A stretch of 43,859 nt of DNA from an uncultured Myxococcales bacterium (GCA_937910235.1 CALENB010000492.1:1-43859), one strand, 5' to 3'; positions 1 to 8,863 are shown, counted from the stretch's first letter. Translations and numbers: made by a program. Notes: generated by a model not told the origin, from the letters alone.

Positions 1-1
1 G

Positions 2-1528
2 TGTTCGCGAGACTGCCTGGTCTACCGTCATGGACGAAACGATGATCGAGGCCCTTCTCCTCATCCGATGTGGAAGCTCGGACGCAGCCAACTCGCGTGC
101 AACTATGGCCTCGCGCAAGGCCACCAGGATCCGACCCCGCTAGCGGCGCTCCCGCCCGGCGTCGCAGACCAGCAATTTGACGACCGCATAGCCTCAGCGA
201 GGGCGCTGCTCCGACGAAAGCGAGCTGTCCAGAAAACGAAGTCCGCCGAAGCACGCCAGGCGACGGGTAAACCCTCGCTGATTCCCGTCGCGTCGCTTCC
301 GCGCCCGATAACCAATCAGCCCAATGGACACGAAGGTGGCGATCCAGAGGAGGCCACCGATCGGGTGCGTTCGAATTGGTGGATGCAAGACGTCGTGGGT
401 GTCGTCCAACTTGGAAACGGGCGATTCGTCGTCTCCGGCCGCGGTGCTGGAGGTCAGGGTATTGTGCTACTTCGGGAGACGGAACATGGCTGGTTCCCAC
501 TCGATCTGGTTCAGCTCGACGACCCACGGGCTGGTTTATGTGTGTTCGGAAGCGGACGCTTTGTGTCCACGGCAACGCGGCGAGGCCACACAATCCTCGG
601 CATCAAAGACGACCAACTCAAAGTGCTCCACAAATTCCCGAAAGCACCCTCGGGCGCCGACGTGATCGGCGACCAGATCTACTACGGCCGCGGTACGCAG
701 ACGGTGCAAGCGGTGAATCTCGATGCGGCGTACGACGCATGGACTCCCAAGAACGTCTTTGACGCTTGGCTCATGAAGCAGGCCAGAGCCGTGAAGAGAG
801 GCAAGCTCGGCTTCGAACCGTGCGCTTCCCCCTTCCGGGCGTCCGAGTCGCAGCGTCTGTTCGGCGCCGATGACGACGCGCGCGTGCACCCGTCAGGTCG
901 GGTCGTCGCCTTTCCGCGACGCGACGCCGGTCGAGGGATCACCTTCGTCCATGAGGGCCAGCGCATCGATGCGATCCTGCCAGCGCCGCTTCCCGACAGC
1001 GGTTCAACGTGGAAGCAGACCGCGCTATGGATCTCGAGCGATGGTCAGGCGTTGCTCTATACGTTCAACGGTAAAATCGTGCGGATTCAGATGCCCAACC
1101 CGGTCGCCGAGGTGCTTCTTGATCTCAAGGTCAATCTGCGAGCCCCGGCCTTGCACTCGCTCGCTTTGCTTGATGAGAGTCGATGCTTTGTGCAGCGCGA
1201 CGGCGGAACTCCCGTATTGGAACTACCGGGCGGCAAGTGGCTGGGAAACCTATTCCTTGACGACGGCCTGACCCCGACTTCGATCGCGGTGTCACCCAAT
1301 GGCCAGCAGGTGCTGGCCACCACCAGCCGCGACCGTGACGGACCTCAAGCTGCCGTTCGACTGTTTAGCCTGCGCCCGGACCTGCACTCCGAACCGGGCT
1401 CCCGCAACGGCGAGCCGATCGACACCGTGAGCCTCTGCGGCCCCGGAGCGGAACTCTATTGGACAGACAGCGCCCCCGTCGCGGTCACCGCGTTCGGGAC
1501 CTTCGCGCTTCGGAATATCGCCAGTTAG
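2..1528 (+). CDS. Unidentified beta-propeller-like protein, 5' end outside the window
   Basis: The reading frame is open from the first bases of the window, so the gene probably begins upstream; the first internal ATG is at 68. The first 100 or so residues after that ATG are Arg/Ala/Pro-rich and look like a linker. From about residue 105 to the end the protein is a run of short beta-strand segments with Gly/Asp turns and recurring patterns such as GRFVVSGRG, GSGRFVSTATRRG and VSPNGQQVLATTSRD. These are typical of WD40-like or six/seven-bladed propeller blades. I see no signal peptide, catalytic motif or membrane segment in the visible part. It converges on aceE with a 28-base gap. The partner and function cannot be told from here. 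A propeller adaptor of the bpX type in vWA/MoxR conflict systems is one possibility, but the missing upstream genes would be needed to say so. Confidence 0.6.
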   Translation, partial: CSRDCLVYRHGRNDDRGPSPHPMWKLGRSQLACNYGLAQGHQDPTPLAALPPGVADQQFDDRIASARALLRRKRAVQKTKSAEARQATGKPSLIPVASLPRPITNQPNGHEGGDPEEATDRVRSNWWMQDVVGVVQLGNGRFVVSGRGAGGQGIVLLRETEHGWFPLDLVQLDDPRAGLCVFGSGRFVSTATRRGHTILGIKDDQLKVLHKFPKAPSGADVIGDQIYYGRGTQTVQAVNLDAAYDAWTPKNVFDAWLMKQARAVKRGKLGFEPCASPFRASESQRLFGADDDARVHPSGRVVAFPRRDAGRGITFVHEGQRIDAILPAPLPDSGSTWKQTALWISSDGQALLYTFNGKIVRIQMPNPVAEVLLDLKVNLRAPALHSLALLDESRCFVQRDGGTPVLELPGGKWLGNLFLDDGLTPTSIAVSPNGQQVLATTSRDRDGPQAAVRLFSLRPDLHSEPGSRNGEPIDTVSLCGPGAELYWTDSAPVAVTAFGTFALRNIAS

Positions 1529-1556
1529 TTGCCGCGCACGCGATAGCAGATCGCGG

Positions 1557-4181
1557 CTACAGCCCCAGCTGCCAAAGCGCCGCCGCAACAATCGACCGCG
1601 TATCGACCCCAAAATGCTCGCGCAGCGCTTCGCGTGTGTCGCTCATCCCAAAGCCGTCCGTACCCACGCTCGTCAGCCGTCGGCCGAGCCAGCGCGTCAG
1701 CTGATCGGGCACCAGCGTCATCCAATCGGAGGCGGCGAGCACCGGCCCCTCTGTCGCGCCTAGCGTGTCTTCCAGCCAGCTCGTCGCCGCGTCGGCGCCT
1801 CGCAATTGCTGGGCGCGGTTGATCTCTTCCACGGTCAGGGCCTCGCGACGCAGCTCGTTGTAGCTCGTCACCGCCCAGACGTCGGCGCGCACGCCGTGGT
1901 CACGGACCAGGAGTTCCTGGGCCTCCAGCACAAACTGCAAGATCGACCCGGAACCCAGCAGCTGCAGCGTCGGCGCGTCTTCAGCGAGCTCGCCGATCTC
2001 CGTCGCGCCACGCAGGGCGTAGCAGCCACGCCGAATCCCCTCCTCCACCAGCGCGGTGTTCTCGCTCGGCATCTCCGGCATCAGGTAGGGCTCATTCTGC
2101 ACGGTCAGGTAGTAGATCACATCGTCGCCACCGAGCATGCGACCAAGCCCGGCGCGGACCAGCACCGCGACCTCGTAGGCGTACGTCGGCTCGTAGGTGA
2201 TGACACCCGGATTGGTCGCCGCGAGCAGGTAGCTGTGACCGTCCTGATGCTGCAGGCCCTCCCCCATCAGCGTCGTGCGACCGGCGGTGCAGCCGATCAG
2301 GAAGCCGCGCGCGTTCATGTCGGCGGCCTGCCAGATGCTGTCCCCCGTGCGCTGAAAACCGAACATCGAGTAGAAGAAGTAGAACGGGATCGTCGGTACG
2401 CCGTGCGTGCTGTAGGCCGTACCTGCGGCGATAAAGCTGGCCATGGAGCCCGCTTCGGTGATGCCTTCCTGCAAGATCTGACCGTCCGTCGCTTCTCGAT
2501 AGGCGAGCAGGTAGTCCGCGTCTACCGGCGTGTAGAGCTGCCCTAGGGCGGAGTAGATGCCGTAGGGCTTAAACAGCGCCTCCATCCCGAACGTGCGGCC
2601 TTCGTCGCAGAGGATCGGCACCACGTTGGGGCCAAAGGCCTTGTCGCGCATCAGGCTGGTCAACACGCCAACCACCGCGCCCGTCGTCGAGACCTCGCTC
2701 TTGCCGCTGCCCTGCAGATAGCGCGTCCAGGTTGAATCTCCGGGCACCTGCACCTGAATCTTGGCCGACGTCCGCACCGGGATCGGGCCACCCAAAGCCT
2801 CACGTCGCGCCATGAGGTACTGAATCTCAGGGGAGTCTGCGCCGGGGTGATAGAGCGGCGCGGAGTCGAGCGACGCGTCTGAGATCGGCAGCTCGAGTCG
2901 GTCACGGAAGGTGCGCAGCGCGGCGACGTCGAACTTCTTCTGCCCGTGCGTCGTGTTCCGTCCGGCAAATCCGCCGCCCAGCGCGTGCCCCTTGATGGTC
3001 TTGACCAGCACCACCGTGGGTCGGCCGTTGCGCTGCTGCGTCGCCTGATGCAGCGCCGCGTGCACCTTGATGGGGTCGTGGCCGCCGCGCTGCATCGACT
3101 GCAGCTTGCGGTCGCTCATCGCCGCGGAGATCTCGCGCAGCCGAGGATACTTGCCAAAGAAGTGCTCGCGCACGTAGTCGATCCCGGCCGTCACGTACTT
3201 CTGGTACTCGCCGTCCGTCACCTCCTCCATACGCCGCCGCAGAACGCCGTCCTCGTCCTCCGCCAGCAGGTCGTCCCAGGTGCTACCCCAGATCACCTTG
3301 ATCACGTTCCAGCCCGCTCCTGAATAGGTGCTCTCCAGCTCCTGGATGATCTTGCCGTTGCCGCGAACTGGCCCGTCGAGCCGCTGCAGATTGCAGTTGA
3401 TCACGAAGATGAGGTTGTCGAGCTGCTCGCGCGCCGGCAGCGTGATCGCGCCGGCCGACTCCGGCTCATCCGTCTCCCCGTCGCCCAGAAAGGCCCAGAC
3501 CCGTGAGTTGCTGGTGTCGGCCATGCCGCGGTTATGGAGGTAGCGATTAAAGCGCGCTTGATAGATCGCGGCCAGGGGTCCAAGGCCCATGCTGACGGTG
3601 CTGAACTGCCAGAAATCCGGCATGAGACGTGGATGTGGGTAACTGGAGATCCCGCCGTTGGACCCCGATTCACGGCGGAACCCGAGGCACTGCGCCTCCG
3701 TGAGTCGCCCCTCCAGGAACGAGCGGGCGTAGATGCCAGGCGCCGAATGGCCCTGAAAATAGACCTGATCGCCGCCCTCGGGATGCGTCGGCGAGCGGAA
3801 GAAGTGGTTGAACGCCACCTCGTACATGGTCGCCGCCGAGGCGTAGGTGGAGAGGTGGCCACCGAGGCCGGGAAAGTGCTTGTTGGCGCGATGCACCATC
3901 ACCGCCGCGTTCCACCGCACCATGCGACGGATACGACGCTCGATGTCGAGATCGCCTGGATACGCGGCCTGGAGCACCGGCGGGATCGTGTTCACGTAGG
4001 GCGACTGCACCAGATAGGGCAGCTGCACGCCGTCGACCTGCATCTCCTCATGCACACGGCCGAGCAGGAAGTGGGCGCGCTCCACACCCTGATTGCGCAC
4101 CACGGATTCCATCGACTCGATCCACTCGCGGGTCTCCGCCGGATCGAGGTCTGGTAGCTGGCTGTTGCGACGATCGAGCAT
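1557..4181 (-). CDS. aceE: Pyruvate dehydrogenase E1 component, homodimeric (AceE) type
   Basis: Predicted thiamine-diphosphate enzyme that decarboxylates pyruvate and acetylates the lipoyl domain of E2 in the cytoplasmic pyruvate dehydrogenase complex. The 874-residue length fits the single-chain AceE family (about 885), not the split alpha/beta E1. The diphosphate motif GDGETDEPES lies near residue 230 and ends about 25 residues later in NCNLQRLDGP. Other family blocks include GGHLSTYASAATMYEV, GHSAPGIYARSFLEGR and GQILQEGITEAGSMASF. The start at 4181 is chosen because GGAGG sits six bases upstream; an in-frame ATG at 4214 lacks this. Upstream on the same strand lies a Cys-rich lipoprotein gene, 126 bases away, so aceE may have its own promoter. 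No E2 or E3 gene is present in the window. Confidence 0.95.
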   Translation of the reverse strand: MLDRRNSQLPDLDPAETREWIESMESVVRNQGVERAHFLLGRVHEEMQVDGVQLPYLVQSPYVNTIPPVLQAAYPGDLDIERRIRRMVRWNAAVMVHRANKHFPGLGGHLSTYASAATMYEVAFNHFFRSPTHPEGGDQVYFQGHSAPGIYARSFLEGRLTEAQCLGFRRESGSNGGISSYPHPRLMPDFWQFSTVSMGLGPLAAIYQARFNRYLHNRGMADTSNSRVWAFLGDGETDEPESAGAITLPAREQLDNLIFVINCNLQRLDGPVRGNGKIIQELESTYSGAGWNVIKVIWGSTWDDLLAEDEDGVLRRRMEEVTDGEYQKYVTAGIDYVREHFFGKYPRLREISAAMSDRKLQSMQRGGHDPIKVHAALHQATQQRNGRPTVVLVKTIKGHALGGGFAGRNTTHGQKKFDVAALRTFRDRLELPISDASLDSAPLYHPGADSPEIQYLMARREALGGPIPVRTSAKIQVQVPGDSTWTRYLQGSGKSEVSTTGAVVGVLTSLMRDKAFGPNVVPILCDEGRTFGMEALFKPYGIYSALGQLYTPVDADYLLAYREATDGQILQEGITEAGSMASFIAAGTAYSTHGVPTIPFYFFYSMFGFQRTGDSIWQAADMNARGFLIGCTAGRTTLMGEGLQHQDGHSYLLAATNPGVITYEPTYAYEVAVLVRAGLGRMLGGDDVIYYLTVQNEPYLMPEMPSENTALVEEGIRRGCYALRGATEIGELAEDAPTLQLLGSGSILQFVLEAQELLVRDHGVRADVWAVTSYNELRREALTVEEINRAQQLRGADAATSWLEDTLGATEGPVLAASDWMTLVPDQLTRWLGRRLTSVGTDGFGMSDTREALREHFGVDTRSIVAAALWQLGL

Positions 4182-4307
4182 GGCGCACCTCCGGGTCACG
4201 TGCGCGGCGACCATCAGGCGGGCGTGCTACACCGGATTTGCGCCTCTGTCACGGCGCGATGCGTCAGGCTCTGACCTACACGCTGACGGACCACCGCCGT
4301 GACGAAC

Positions 4308-5354
4308 CTACTTTGTGACACACATGCCCTGCACACAGGCGCCCTTGCCGATGGCTTGGCAGGCGCACACCACGTTGTTGGCGCAACCCAGGCTATTGTA
4401 GGCGCGCGTGACCATGGTGATGTAGAGAAACAGCGGCTTTCCGGGCGCGAGCGTGCTGAGGTTGACGTTGACGGGGCAGCCGCAGGGGATGCTGCCCTGC
4501 ATGCCGAAGTTCGAGCACTCGCTGTCGACTTTGCAGGCCTGCCCGGCGGTGACCGCGGCCGACACCAACGCCTCCATCTCTTTGCAGGTCGCCGTCGTGG
4601 TGACGCAGCCGCCCGACTTGCAGACGCCAACTTGGGTCTCGAGCGGTGTGCAGAGCGATTTGGGGCAGTTGGCTTGACAGCCGGCCTTGAGAAACTCGCC
4701 GTTCAGATCCGCCAAGGACTGCCCGGCGAGGTCGACGTCGCTGTAATAGCGATCGCAGCCGCAGCCGATGTTCTCCGGGGCGCCAAAGACAAACCCCTTG
4801 CCCTCCACCACCGCGGCCGGGGCGTAACACTGGAAATCGGAGGTGCACTTGAGCGCCTTGATCTTCGCTGCTGCGTAGGCGGAGGCTTTGTCGGCGCAGA
4901 CGCCGCCGCCGGTGTCTGCAGGGCCGGTGTCTGCAGGGCCGGTGTCGGCGGGGCCAGCGTCTACGGGGCCAGTGTCTACCGGGCCGATGTCCCCGGGGCC
5001 GGTGTCGACCATCCCGGTATCCACGAGGCCCGAGTCTGCGCCCCCGGCGTCGGCCACCGTCGTGTCGACCGCGCCCCCATCCACGCCGCCGTCTGTGGCC
5101 GCTGCGCTGTCAGACGCTGCCGTCGCGTCGGACTGCACGCCGTCGGCTGCGGCCGTCGCGTCAGCGCCGTCCTCATCGACCGCCCCCACGTCACTCCACG
5201 CGTCGCCAACGGTCGTCCAAGCGCCATCCACGGGCTCTTCCGCACCCGAACAGGCCGCGAATAGGCTGAAAAAACAGGCGCTCAGCACCAAGGTCAGCGT
5301 GAGCGCGCGGGCGGACACAGACGAGGTCTCGATTCGCTCTCGATTGCACACCAT
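4308..5354 (-). CDS. Secreted Cys-rich lipoprotein with Asp/Thr/Gly/Pro repeat stalk
   Basis: A 348-residue exported protein of unknown function. It begins with a charged segment and a hydrophobic stretch holding two possible lipidation cysteines: Cys27 in LSAC, the better lipobox, and Cys35 in FAAC. An Asp/Ala/Thr-rich low-complexity stalk follows (about residues 38-150) and ends in pentapeptide repeats of the DTGPA type. The C-terminal 200 residues form a disulfide-rich domain with about 20 cysteines, including IGCGCDRYY, CQANCPKSLC and IPCGCPVNVN. The start is supported by AAGGGAGGG about seven bases upstream. It follows the 502-residue lipoprotein gene on the same strand after 138 bases. 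The stalk suggests display away from the membrane surface. It could bind a ligand or be structural; nothing visible decides. Confidence 0.75.
   Translation of the reverse strand: MVCNRERIETSSVSARALTLTLVLSACFFSLFAACSGAEEPVDGAWTTVGDAWSDVGAVDEDGADATAAADGVQSDATAASDSAAATDGGVDGGAVDTTVADAGGADSGLVDTGMVDTGPGDIGPVDTGPVDAGPADTGPADTGPADTGGGVCADKASAYAAAKIKALKCTSDFQCYAPAAVVEGKGFVFGAPENIGCGCDRYYSDVDLAGQSLADLNGEFLKAGCQANCPKSLCTPLETQVGVCKSGGCVTTTATCKEMEALVSAAVTAGQACKVDSECSNFGMQGSIPCGCPVNVNLSTLAPGKPLFLYITMVTRAYNSLGCANNVVCACQAIGKGACVQGMCVTK
4906..5040. repeat. Nine tandem 15-bp units encoding the DTGPx stalk
   Basis: Units of 15 bases, consensus gggcc[ag]gtgtctnc[ag], repeat in phase with the codons of the overlapping lipoprotein gene. 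The two units at 4906-4935 are nearly identical, and units become more divergent toward 5040. Such an array can expand or contract without breaking the frame, so stalk length may differ between strains. Confidence 0.85.
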
Positions 5355-5492
5355 GCGGCGGCCCTCCCTTCAGAAGTTGGCGGTCACTCAGCGTCGCCGC
5401 TCTCCACGATACACACTTCCCACACCCCGGTGGCGGCGCTTTGTGAAGGTCGACGCCGCGTCAACCTGCGATGACGCCAAGCGCAGTCACGG

Positions 5493-7001
5493 TCACGGGC
5501 ATCCACCCAACACCCGCATCTCGTCGATGATCAAGCCAAAGCCATCCTCTTTCGGGTACTTGACGGCTACGTCGAACCAGAACTCCACCTGCACCGCCTT
5601 GCCCGCCCACGGCGCCAAGCTGACTTGGGCCTGCACCCACTTGCCCGCGGTGTTGCCTTTCAAGTCACCGTTCTTGGTCCACACATCCGTCGCCTTGCCC
5701 GCTGCGTCGACCACGCGGGCGCCAAATTGGTGCACCCCGGCGCTCGGCTCTCCGTCGAAAAAGAGCTGAAATTGCAGGGCCGCCTTCGTCTTGGGCACCG
5801 TAAAACCGGGGCTGCGGGCGGTTCCCTTGTTCGGTAATCCACCCGACCACGTCTTCTTGCCCGCCACGCCGTAGCGCAGCGCACGTTTGCCGTCGTAGGC
5901 CAGCAGATCGGCGCTGTGGAACGCCGCGACGCTGTTGCCCTTGGTGATCGTCCAGCCTTTGAGCGCCGCGTCCTCAAATCGCTGCCACACGTGGGTGCCG
6001 TCGCCCTTGGCCGGCGTCGCCTGGCAGGTGAACCCCGTGCAGCTGTCCGCCACACAGGCCGTGTCAGTGGCGCACTGCGCGTCCTTGTCACAACACGCGC
6101 TCCCCGCGGGCGTCTGGCTCCAGGAGCACTGTCCAGCCGCGCAGATCCCCTTAGCGCAGACCGTTCCGGTGCAATCGGTGGTGGCTTTGCAGGTGGTCGG
6201 CATGCCGGCGAGGGCGTGGACACACAGGTTGCCGGTGCAGCTGTCGGTCGTGGCGTCGACGCCGTCGTCACACGCGCCGCTGCCCTGACAACAGCCGGCG
6301 ATGGGCGAGAAGACGCAGGATCCGCCTTTGCAGGTGTCTGTGGTGCACGCGCTGCTGTCCGCGCATTCACTGTCAGTCGTGCAGCAGCCCTGTTTGCTCA
6401 CGAACTGGCAGGTGCCTTTGGTGCAGGTGTCGGTGGTGCAGGAGACGCCGTCGTCGCAGTCGGTATGGCTCTCGCAGCAGCCCTTCACGGCCTTGTGCAC
6501 ACACACGCCGGTCGCTTTGGTGCAGGTGTCGTCGGTGCAGAGCTTGTCATCGACACACTGCGCATCGTACGCGCAGCCCGTCTGGGCGACGTAGCAGCGG
6601 TAGGTCTTCGTGTTGCACTTGCTGCCGTCGGCGCAGTCGCCATCTTCAGCGCACTGCCACGCCACACACACACCCTTGAGACACCACTGCTCAGGCTCGC
6701 CCGCCGCCGGACCACCAGCTGGGTTGCACTCCGTCGCCGCAGCGCACGCCTTCTGCACACACGCCGGACCACCCGCAGCCGCCAAGTCGCAGGTCTGCCA
6801 GGGCTTGCACGCCGGATCGCAGGTCTGTGGCCCAGCGTCCACGGCAGCAGAGGCGTCGGACCCGTGCGTGTCGGTGGCATCGGTTGAGGCAGCTGAAGTG
6901 TCCTGTGCCACGTCGACATCGCCACCGCCGGACGCATCCGCAGCTGGGCTACAAGCCGAACAAATCAGGGCGATCGCGAGAACTCGTACGGAATGGTGCA
7001 T
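5493..7001 (-). CDS. Secreted Cys-rich lipoprotein with C-terminal beta-sandwich domain
   Basis: A 502-residue exported protein of unknown function. Residues 1-17 form a short signal with a lipobox-like ending (ICSAC, Cys17). An Asp/Ala/Ser/Thr-rich stalk runs to about residue 58. Residues 60-330 hold roughly ten cysteine modules of the form CDDGVSCTTDTCTKGTC, several joined by GCC pairs. The last 165 residues have few cysteines and read like a MAM/jelly-roll carbohydrate-binding type sandwich: WQRFEDAALKGW at the start, then RALRYGVAG, and VQVEFWFDVAV with GLIIDEMRVLGG near the end. The start codon overlaps the menB stop in the sequence TAATG, which implies translational coupling to menB. 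That is a surprising partner for a surface protein. Function unknown. Confidence 0.75.
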   Translation of the reverse strand: MHHSVRVLAIALICSACSPAADASGGGDVDVAQDTSAASTDATDTHGSDASAAVDAGPQTCDPACKPWQTCDLAAAGGPACVQKACAAATECNPAGGPAAGEPEQWCLKGVCVAWQCAEDGDCADGSKCNTKTYRCYVAQTGCAYDAQCVDDKLCTDDTCTKATGVCVHKAVKGCCESHTDCDDGVSCTTDTCTKGTCQFVSKQGCCTTDSECADSSACTTDTCKGGSCVFSPIAGCCQGSGACDDGVDATTDSCTGNLCVHALAGMPTTCKATTDCTGTVCAKGICAAGQCSWSQTPAGSACCDKDAQCATDTACVADSCTGFTCQATPAKGDGTHVWQRFEDAALKGWTITKGNSVAAFHSADLLAYDGKRALRYGVAGKKTWSGGLPNKGTARSPGFTVPKTKAALQFQLFFDGEPSAGVHQFGARVVDAAGKATDVWTKNGDLKGNTAGKWVQAQVSLAPWAGKAVQVEFWFDVAVKYPKEDGFGLIIDEMRVLGGCP

Positions 7002-8002
7002 TAGAAGTGCCAGGGAAAATCGGAGAAATTCTGAGGTCGCTTCTCAAGGAACGCATCACGCCCCTCCGTCGCCTCCGCGCTACCATATGCCAAGCGAGTC
7101 GCCTCGCCTGCAAATAGCTGCTGACCAACGAGCCCATCATCGACCATGTTGAAGGCAAATTTGAGCATCCGCTGCGCCGTCGGGCTCTTCGCGCAGATGC
7201 GTCGCCCCCAATCCAGCGCCACCTCTTCGAGCTCCGCGTGCGGCACGGCGCGGTTGACCATGCCCATCGCGCAGGCCTCGTCCGCGCTGTAGTTCAGCCC
7301 CAGAAAGAAGATCTCCCGGGCGCGCTTCTGCCCCACCATTTTGGCCAGATAGGCCGAACCGTAGCCGCCGTCGAAGCTCGCGACGTCAGCGTCGGTCTGC
7401 TTGAACACGGCGTGCTCTTGGCTCGCCAGCGTCAGATCGCACACCACGTGCAGGCTGTGCCCACCGCCCACCGCCCAGCCCGGAACGACCGCGATCACGA
7501 CCTTGGGCATGAAGCGAATGAGGCGCTGAACCTCCAGAATGTGCAGCCGCCCGAGCCCGGCCTGACGACTCAACGCCGCCTCGTGATCCGACTCCGCAGG
7601 CGTGATCTCCGCGTTGGCGGCCGCCGACGCGGTAGGAGCGGCGTCATCGACGTACTGATAGCCATCCTTGCCACGAATTCGCTGGTCGCCGCCCGAACAG
7701 AACGCCCAGCCACCGTCTTTGGGTGAGGGTCCATTACCGGTCAGCAAGACGCAGCCCACGCTCGGGCTCATGCGCGCGTGGTTGAGGGCGCGGTAGAGCT
7801 CGTCGACGGTCTGGGGACGGAACGCGTTGCGCACGTCGGGGCGGTCAAACGCGATGCGCACGACGCCTTCGTGCCGACCCTCACCATCGACCGCGCGGTG
7901 GTAGGTGATGTCCGAAAAGCCCGTGTTGGGCACGACCTGCCAACGCTCGGCGCGGAACGGGTTGGCGCTCGGAGGCTGATTTTTCGGCTTATTCGTAGAC
8001 AT
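7001..8002 (-). CDS. menB: 1,4-dihydroxy-2-naphthoyl-CoA synthase (MenB)
   Basis: Predicted crotonase-fold enzyme that cyclises o-succinylbenzoyl-CoA to 1,4-dihydroxy-2-naphthoyl-CoA in menaquinone synthesis. MenB-specific blocks are visible: GFSDITYHR near the N-terminus, the oxyanion segments FCSGGDQRIRGKDGYQY and GWAVGGGHSLHVVCDLT, and FKQTDADVASFDGGYGSAYL. The 333-residue length is longer than the roughly 275-300 usual for MenB. The extra residues lie in the N-terminus and in an Ala-rich insert after the GYQY segment. The start at 8002 has AGGAGG eight bases upstream; an in-frame ATG at 8026 is poorer. It lies 70 bases after the GbsR-type regulator gene on the same strand and overlaps the following lipoprotein start, so the three probably share a transcript. 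Confidence 0.95.
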   Translation of the reverse strand: MSTNKPKNQPPSANPFRAERWQVVPNTGFSDITYHRAVDGEGRHEGVVRIAFDRPDVRNAFRPQTVDELYRALNHARMSPSVGCVLLTGNGPSPKDGGWAFCSGGDQRIRGKDGYQYVDDAAPTASAAANAEITPAESDHEAALSRQAGLGRLHILEVQRLIRFMPKVVIAVVPGWAVGGGHSLHVVCDLTLASQEHAVFKQTDADVASFDGGYGSAYLAKMVGQKRAREIFFLGLNYSADEACAMGMVNRAVPHAELEEVALDWGRRICAKSPTAQRMLKFAFNMVDDGLVGQQLFAGEATRLAYGSAEATEGRDAFLEKRPQNFSDFPWHF

Positions 8003-8072
8003 GGGAAGGTCCTCCTGCCACCACAACTCTGGCAGCGTTCATTGTAAGCGGTGCGCGACACACCCGGATGGC

Positions 8073-8666
8073 TCACCGCTCGGTGCGCCGCAGCCCGCGA
8101 AACACGTGAGAGGCCCGACGGACCCACTCGGCCAGCCCGTCAGCCGCTCGGGGCGCGCGGAGGCCAACCAGGATCTTCAGAAACGACTGGGCGGCTTCCG
8201 TGAGCCGCAGCAGCGCCCGCATCCGGCCCGCATCCCAGGCGAGGTCTGCGCCCAGCTCCTCGGCGATCTCCGCCTCTTCGATCGCGCTCTCAAGCGCGAG
8301 ACGGGCGGCTTCGACCATCATCCATTCTCGGCTCCGGAGCACGTCGCTGATGGTCGGCCAGACGTCGATCACCGCTTCCCACGGCGCGTTGCGGCCATCG
8401 TGGGTGGGTCGCACGAGGCGCCACTCCTCCAGTTCACGGATCGATGAACTGACGAGCGCGCGCGAGACACCGAGCGCGCGGGCGACCTCGACCTGGCTCA
8501 TCGGCGCCTTGTGCAGCGCCAACACGGCCCAGATTCGACCGTGGATCGACTTGAATCCCCACCATTCAATGAACTCACCGACCGCGTCCGTGACACGGAT
8601 CACCCGTTCATGAAGGCGATCCGCGGCGCGTTGGGCGCTGACTTCGGGCTCGACCAGACGACTCAT
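8073..8666 (-). CDS. GbsR/MarR-family transcriptional regulator
   Basis: A 197-residue DNA-binding protein resembling the GbsR branch of the MarR superfamily. The winged helix-turn-helix is at about residues 40-95: FIEWWGFKSIHGRIWAVL, then MSQVEVARALGVSRALVSSS and a wing in RPTHDGRNAPWEAV. The long C-terminal helical part (about residues 100-180) is likely for dimerisation. A GGAG sits about seven bases before the ATG. It is divergent from menA across 197 bases that contain a strong inverted repeat, and it is followed by menB. It is therefore well placed to control both halves of the menaquinone genes and itself. Its effector is unknown; GbsR proteins of Bacillus sense choline, but nothing here argues for choline. 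Repression is inferred from the operator position. Confidence 0.88.
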   Translation of the reverse strand: MSRLVEPEVSAQRAADRLHERVIRVTDAVGEFIEWWGFKSIHGRIWAVLALHKAPMSQVEVARALGVSRALVSSSIRELEEWRLVRPTHDGRNAPWEAVIDVWPTISDVLRSREWMMVEAARLALESAIEEAEIAEELGADLAWDAGRMRALLRLTEAAQSFLKILVGLRAPRAADGLAEWVRRASHVFRGLRRTER

Positions 8667-8740
8667 GTCGACTCCGTGTGGCTCTTTGGAGCATAGCAGC
8701 GGCGCGGTGGAGCGTGCCTGCGGCTCGGTGAAGCGTGGCA

Positions 8741-8764
8741 GTTGTTCACAAGTGCTTGAACAAC
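8741..8764. promoter_or_regulatory. Candidate operator (8-bp perfect inverted repeat) for the adjacent GbsR-type regulator
   Basis: GTTGTTCA at 8741-8748 and its exact reverse complement TGAACAAC at 8757-8764 are separated by eight bases. The 16-base centre-to-centre distance is compatible with binding of a winged-helix dimer on one DNA face. The right arm overlaps the -35 element of the menA promoter, so binding should block RNA polymerase. It lies 75-98 bases upstream of the regulator's own ATG. Assignment to this regulator is inferred from position. Confidence 0.6.
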
Positions 8765-8784
8765 TAGGAGAGAGAACGTATCAT
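8756..8784 (+). promoter_or_regulatory. Predicted sigma-70 promoter of menA
   Basis: TTGAAC (8756-8761), a 17-base spacer and TATCAT (8779-8784) give a near-consensus housekeeping promoter in otherwise GC-rich DNA. Initiation would fall near 8791, leaving an untranslated leader of about 73 bases before the menA ATG. The -35 box shares six bases with the inverted repeat. Confidence 0.6.
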
Positions 8785-8863
8785 AGGATCGCTCGGTAGA
8801 TGTAACCCCGCATCGACCAAGCACACAATCCTGAACGACGTTTGTTCGGGTTGGACTGAACAC

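Noticed and set aside
1531-1557. GCCGCG...CGCGGC hairpin between the convergent propeller gene and aceE
   Set aside because: Only six pairs with a 15-base loop and no T tract; not enough to call a terminator.
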